From Caulobacter segnis (GTDB lineage Bacteria > Pseudomonadota > Alphaproteobacteria > Caulobacterales > Caulobacteraceae): 64,000 nucleotides of DNA. The stretch is from positions 682,001 to 746,000 of the forward strand of contig NZ_JARQWW010000002.1 in NCBI RefSeq assembly GCF_029543125.1, read 5' to 3'. The stretch's first letter is position 1. Each line of letters starts with the position of its first letter. The position numbers and the translations under genes were made by a program. The notes under the pieces are model-generated. The model saw only the letters and a list, made by a program, of their open reading frames with translations, ran no database searches and was not told the DNA's origin. Positions 60,689-64,000 of the stretch are shown here, piece by piece.

Positions 60689-61315
60689 ATGATCGTGATC
60701 TATGGCGGGGGCCGCACGCGGTCTCTGCGCGTCGCCTGGATGGCGGAAGAGATGGGGCTGGATTACGAAATCCGCCCCGTCAGCCTCATGGAGACAAAAT
60801 CCGACCCGGCGTTCAAGACCTTGAACCCGGCCGGCTTCCTGCCTGTGATGCAGGACGGCGATGTGACCATGATCGAGTCCGTCGCCATGATGGAATACTT
60901 GGCGGCGCGCTATGGTCCGACGCCGCTGGTCCCCTCCCCCGAAAATCCCACGTGGGTTCGCTACAAGCAGTTCCTGCATTTCGGGGAGAGTTCGGTGGCG
61001 GCGCTGCTGAACATAGCCGTCGGCTCGAAGTTCGCCGCTCCGCTTGAGCATCGCGACAACTGGGGCGCCGCTTTGGCCGTCGACCTGGCCATGGGCCGGA
61101 GCTGCATGATCGCCAATCAACTGAAGACCAGCGAGTTCGTCGCTGGCGACGCCTTCACGGCGGCGGACATCTCGGTGTCCTATCCGTTCTTGCTGGCGAA
61201 ATTTATCGGCTTCCAGGATCGGGTCGATCCGATGATCCAGGACTATGTGGTCAGGCTGAAGGCGCGCCCGGCTTTCGAGCGCGCCCTCGCCCGCAGCAAC
61301 GAGAAGGCCGCTTAG
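60689..61315 (+). CDS. Glutathione S-transferase family protein
   Basis: A 208-aa GST-like protein. The thioredoxin-fold N-terminus contains IYGGGRTRSLRVAWMAEEMGLDYEIRPV, the cis-Pro loop GFLPVM and the Glu-Ser of MIESVAMMEYLA that bind glutathione. The C-terminal all-alpha domain ends DAFTAADISVSYPFLLAKFIG with the N-capping-box motif. Physiological substrate unknown. It overlaps the convergent hydrolase gene by 4 bases. Confidence 0.92.
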   Translation: MIVIYGGGRTRSLRVAWMAEEMGLDYEIRPVSLMETKSDPAFKTLNPAGFLPVMQDGDVTMIESVAMMEYLAARYGPTPLVPSPENPTWVRYKQFLHFGESSVAALLNIAVGSKFAAPLEHRDNWGAALAVDLAMGRSCMIANQLKTSEFVAGDAFTAADISVSYPFLLAKFIGFQDRVDPMIQDYVVRLKARPAFERALARSNEKAA

Positions 61316-62013
61316 GCCAAGTTGTTGTTGAAGAACGCCAGGGTGCGGATGTCGGCGACTGCGGCGTCGCTGGCGTCGTAATGTTCGCCTCCTTTTCGCG
61401 CAAAGGCGTGGTCGCGGCCTGGATAGGTGTGGATCTCCACCTTGGGGTGGCCTTCCAGCGCTGCGACGATCTTTTCCTGAGCGGGCGGAGGCACGAATTG
61501 GTCAGCGCCCGCGATATGCATCAGCAAGGGGGTGCGGATCTGGGCCGCCTCGCTGAGGAGGTTCTCGATACCCACGCCGTAGTAGGAAACCGAAGCATTG
61601 ATATCGGTCCGGGTCGCCGTCAGGTAGGCGAGCTTCCCGCCGAGGCAGTATCCAACCGCACCGACTCTCCCCGTGGAACCTTCATCCTTGCGTGCAAAGT
61701 TAATGGTGGCCTGGATGTCGGCGATCCCCTTGTCGGTGTCGAAGGCGTTCATGAGAGCGAAGGCTTTCTTCCATTCGGCCTCTGACTTGTCGGTGATGTC
61801 GACGCCAGGCTCGATCCTCCAGAAGAGATCCGGGCAGATGGCGAGATAGCCGATCGAGGCTAGGCCGTCCGCAATCTCACGCATCACAGCGTTGACGCCG
61901 AAGATCTCCTGGATGACGACAACAGCCGGCGATTTTCCGGGGCGATCAGGGCGAGCCACATAGGCGGAGAACTCCCCATCGGGGGTGGCGATCTTCACGG
62001 TTTCTGAGGCCAT
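61312..62013 (-). CDS. Dienelactone hydrolase family protein
   Basis: Alpha/beta-hydrolase of 233 aa related to carboxymethylenebutenolidase. The nucleophile is a Cys in VGAVGYCLGGKLAYL; the catalytic Asp is probably in HIAGADQFVPP and the His in YPGRDHAFARKGG. The Glu of VVVIQEIFGVN is also conserved. Whether it acts on dienelactone is uncertain since no catechol-degradation genes are nearby. Start ATG at 62013 is preferred to ATG 62070, which would overlap the divergent small gene region. Confidence 0.93.
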   Translation of the reverse strand: MASETVKIATPDGEFSAYVARPDRPGKSPAVVVIQEIFGVNAVMREIADGLASIGYLAICPDLFWRIEPGVDITDKSEAEWKKAFALMNAFDTDKGIADIQATINFARKDEGSTGRVGAVGYCLGGKLAYLTATRTDINASVSYYGVGIENLLSEAAQIRTPLLMHIAGADQFVPPPAQEKIVAALEGHPKVEIHTYPGRDHAFARKGGEHYDASDAAVADIRTLAFFNNNLA

Positions 62014-62094
62014 GGGCTCTAGTCTCCTGTCTGTGGTTTGATCCAGCTGCATGGTAAGGCCATGCGGCATAGGGTTTGTGAAGACGGAGCCGGC

Positions 62095-62349
62095 ATGAAG
62101 GTCAAGGTCGAAGTGGAATGCACGCCGGAAGAGGCTCGGGCCTTCCTCGGCCTGCCGGATGTGGCCCCGCTCAATGAGAAGCTGGTCGCCGAGATGCAGG
62201 CCCGCATGGAGGCCAATATGGCCATGCTGGCGCCGGACGAATTGATGAAGAACTGGATGGCGTTTGGGGTCGGGGCGCAGGATCAGTTCCGCAAGCTGAT
62301 GACCGCGGCCACCGGCGCCGCCTTCACCGGGGCCACGCCGAAGGAATGA
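62095..62349 (+). CDS. DUF6489-like small protein
   Basis: An 84-aa protein beginning [27 protein letters not shown], which resembles the small alphaproteobacterial family I recall as DUF6489. The remainder is a long helix rich in Met and Ala ([21 protein letters not shown]). Function unknown. Its stop overlaps the mnmE ATG (ATGA), so the two are translationally coupled. Confidence 0.8.
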   Translation: MKVKVEVECTPEEARAFLGLPDVAPLNEKLVAEMQARMEANMAMLAPDELMKNWMAFGVGAQDQFRKLMTAATGAAFTGATPKE

Positions 62350-63671
62350 GAGACGGAATTTTCGCTCTCGCCACCGCGCCCGGCCGCGCGGCGGTGGCGG
62401 TCGTCCGGCTGTCCGGGTCTCACGTGGGTGAGGCGCTCATCAACCTCGCGGGCGCCCTGCCCGCTCCGCGGCTGGCGACGCTCCGCCGACTAAAGGACGC
62501 GGATGGCGCGACGATCGACCAAGCTCTCGTGCTGTGGTTCGAAGGACCGGCCAGCTACACCGGTGAGGACAGCGCCGAGCTCCACCTCCACGGCGGCCGC
62601 GCCGTGGTCGAGCGTGTGATGCTGCGGTTGGGTGAGCTGGGGCTGCGCCTCGCCGAGCCTGGCGAGTTCACCCGCCGCGCCTTCGAGAACGGAAAGCTGG
62701 ACCTAGCCCAGGCCGAGGCGGTGGCGGATCTGGTCGATGCGGAAACTGCCCTTCAGGCGAAGCAGGCCCTCGATCAATTGGGCGGGGCCCTCAGCCGCCG
62801 GTACGAGTCATGGCGGGAGTCCTTACTTGAAGCACTGGCCCTGCTCGAGGCGGCGGTTGACTTCCCCGATGAGGACCTTCCAGAGGACGTGGCGGCTCGG
62901 GCACATCCGGCTATGACGATGTTGCTCGGGGAGCTGAGGGAGGCACTCGCCGACGCCGAACGCGGGCGGCGTGTGCGCGACGGTTATCGTATCGCCCTGA
63001 TCGGCGCCCCCAACGCCGGGAAGAGCAGCTTGCTGAACGCGTTGGTCGAGCGCGACGCCGCGATCGTCACCGCCATTCCCGGGACCACCCGAGATGTGGT
63101 GGAGGTCCCCCTTGTCCTCGGTGGGTATAAGGTTCTGCTCGCTGATACAGCAGGTGTTCGTAAAACGTCTGACGAGGTTGAGAGCGAAGGGGTGAGGCGC
63201 GCGCGTCGCTGGGCGGAGGAAGCCGATCTGCGCTTGTGGGTCGTCGATAGCCACGGTGCGGATAGTGCGTGGCGAGAGGCGCGCGACTTGGTTCGCTCGA
63301 CCGACCTGCTTCTGATGAATAAGAGCGACCTCCCTGGTCAGGCGCTCGAATTGGAGTTCGAAGGTGAGCGCATCGCGTGTTCCACGTGGAACAGTGCGGA
63401 TATGGATCACCTTCGAGGCCGGCTGACAGATCGTGTGGTGGATGCGCTCAGTGGGGCGGACTTCCCCGCCGCCACCCGCCTCCGTCACTTGGATAGCCTT
63501 GCGGAGGCGCGGGATGCGCTGACCCGCGCCCTGTCCACGAAACCTGAGCTTATTGAGGTGATGGCCGAGGAGGTGCGCCTTGCCGCGCGCGCGCTCGCGA
63601 GGGTCACCGGTCGGATCGATCCAGAGGCGGTGCTCGGCAAGGTGTTCAGCAGCTTCTGCATCGGCAAATGA
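62346..63671 (+). CDS. mnmE: tRNA uridine-5-carboxymethylaminomethyl modification GTPase MnmE
   Basis: With MnmG it modifies U34 of certain tRNAs. The N-terminal tetrahydrofolate-binding domain contains [22 protein letters not shown]. The G domain motifs are GAPNAGKS (220-227), [14 protein letters not shown] and NKSD. The protein ends in FCIGK with the catalytic Cys. 441 aa. A parS sequence is embedded in its coding region at 63378-63393 and read as CSTWN. Confidence 0.98.
   Translation: MRDGIFALATAPGRAAVAVVRLSGSHVGEALINLAGALPAPRLATLRRLKDADGATIDQALVLWFEGPASYTGEDSAELHLHGGRAVVERVMLRLGELGLRLAEPGEFTRRAFENGKLDLAQAEAVADLVDAETALQAKQALDQLGGALSRRYESWRESLLEALALLEAAVDFPDEDLPEDVAARAHPAMTMLLGELREALADAERGRRVRDGYRIALIGAPNAGKSSLLNALVERDAAIVTAIPGTTRDVVEVPLVLGGYKVLLADTAGVRKTSDEVESEGVRRARRWAEEADLRLWVVDSHGADSAWREARDLVRSTDLLLMNKSDLPGQALELEFEGERIACSTWNSADMDHLRGRLTDRVVDALSGADFPAATRLRHLDSLAEARDALTRALSTKPELIEVMAEEVRLAARALARVTGRIDPEAVLGKVFSSFCIGK
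63378..63393. promoter_or_regulatory. parS centromere site 1 (inside mnmE)
   Basis: TGTTCCACGTGGAACA, a perfect 16-bp palindrome of the ParB-binding parS type, lies in the mnmE coding sequence. Confidence 0.9.
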
Positions 63672-63687
63672 TGTTCCACGTGGAACA
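63672..63687. promoter_or_regulatory. parS centromere site 2
   Basis: A second identical TGTTCCACGTGGAACA begins right after the mnmE stop codon, about 7.4 kb from the origin. Confidence 0.92.
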
Positions 63688-63696
63688 AGCGCGAGC

Positions 63697-63705
63697 TTAT
63701 CCACA
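63697..63705 (+). promoter_or_regulatory. Consensus DnaA box (TTATCCACA) between parS sites
   Basis: TTATCCACA matches the E. coli consensus exactly and lies between parS 2 and 3, upstream of mnmG. Confidence 0.65.
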
Positions 63706-63721
63706 GGGCTGTCCCCATCTC

Positions 63722-63737
63722 TGTTCCACGTGGAACA
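63722..63737. promoter_or_regulatory. parS centromere site 3
   Basis: Third identical TGTTCCACGTGGAACA, in the mnmE-mnmG gap, 50 bases after parS 2. Confidence 0.92.
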
Positions 63738-63821
63738 GTTCGTCGCCTCGACGGTTGCCGGGCCAAGCCCTATATTAGCTCTACGCCCGACAACGTGGGG
63801 CGCGCCTCAGATCGCATCGTC

Positions 63822-64000
63822 ATGACCACCCCCCTCCCCGCTTCGTGGGACGTCATTGTTATTGGCGGCGGACACGCCGGCTGCGAAGCCGCTGCGGCGT
63901 CGGCCCGGACGGGCGCGCGTACGCTTCTGTTGACTCACAAGCTGGAGACTATCGGCGAGATGTCCTGCAACCCGGCCATTGGTGGCCTGGGCAAGGGGCA
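63822..64000 (+). CDS. mnmG: tRNA uridine-5-carboxymethylaminomethyl modification enzyme MnmG, 5' part
   Basis: The first 59 codons are inside the window: [27 protein letters not shown] with the FAD-binding GxGxxG loop, followed by [16 protein letters not shown], which is highly conserved in MnmG/GidA. The gene runs off the right edge. It is the partner of MnmE. In Caulobacter it precedes rsmG-parA-parB. Confidence 0.96.
   Translation, partial: MTTPLPASWDVIVIGGGHAGCEAAAASARTGARTLLLTHKLETIGEMSCNPAIGGLGKG

Noticed and set aside
60948..60962. TCCCACGTGGGTT palindrome inside the GST gene
   Set aside because: Shares the CACGTG core with parS but lacks the flanking TGTTC/GAACA arms.

Overview
The window is a GC-rich (roughly two-thirds G+C), almost fully coding chromosomal segment from an alphaproteobacterium of the order Caulobacterales (Caulobacter/Phenylobacterium/Brevundimonas type; genus not resolvable by eye). 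The main evidence is a Caulobacter-style replication origin between a uroporphyrinogen decarboxylase gene (hemE) and a PPSR/DUF299 gene. It carries three perfect TTAA-N7-TTAA CtrA boxes and several DnaA-box-like sites. parS sites lie about 7-8 kb away around mnmE/mnmG, and the DnaA protein is of the Caulobacter type.

Layout. 1-7.9 kb: end of an unidentified gene, dut-coaBC, a lipoprotein, ubiE-ubiB, mutM, a GumN/TraB-like protein, an enoyl-CoA hydratase and rpsT. 7.9-13.8 kb: dnaA, alkB and the heat-shock pair dnaK-dnaJ behind a sigma-32-like promoter. 13.9-24.1 kb: mutS, glnD, an SLC13/TrkA-C permease, murJ, trpS. 24.1-36.5 kb: a universal stress protein, a PEBP-family protein, a NifU-type scaffold, then the dense run tsaB-rimI-fur-miaB-phoH-ybeY-corC-lnt-XRE regulator-metK, a two-gene membrane-protein cassette (TIGR02587/TIGR02588-like), and trmB. 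36.5-40.7 kb: ppa, a MoeB/ThiF-type E1 enzyme, and hslV-(exported protein)-hslU. 40.7-41.3 kb: the only long non-coding stretch apart from the origin, with two inverted pairs of palindromic repeats around a strongly foldable core (possible ncRNA). 41.3-44.8 kb: Ada/Ogt-type repair protein, DUF2244, nth, and a decayed rhuM. 44.8-48.8 kb: PfkB kinase and hisB-hisH-hisA-hisF-hisE. 48.8-56.0 kb: smr, mltA, Tim44-like, secB, hup, dnaQ, coaE, aroE, maf, ppsR. 56.0-56.5 kb: the origin. 56.5-64 kb: hemE-hemH-hemJ, rho, a GST, a dienelactone hydrolase, a small DUF6489-like gene, mnmE, parS sites and the start of mnmG.

Functionally this is core-genome housekeeping: replication start and segregation sites, DNA repair (mutM, mutS, nth, alkB, ada), tRNA modification (tsaB, miaB, trmB, mnmE, mnmG), heme end-steps, histidine and CoA synthesis, ubiquinone synthesis, and protein quality control (dnaKJ, hslVU, secB). 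Many neighbours overlap by ATGA, GTGA or TGATG, which implies translational coupling. I found no CRISPR array, rRNA, tRNA, intact insertion sequence or prophage. I did not find a convincing new multi-gene system. The parts most worth follow-up are the structured intergenic region at about 40.96-41.18 kb, the origin architecture, the parS cluster with an embedded DnaA box, the palindromic site before metK, and the broken rhuM.
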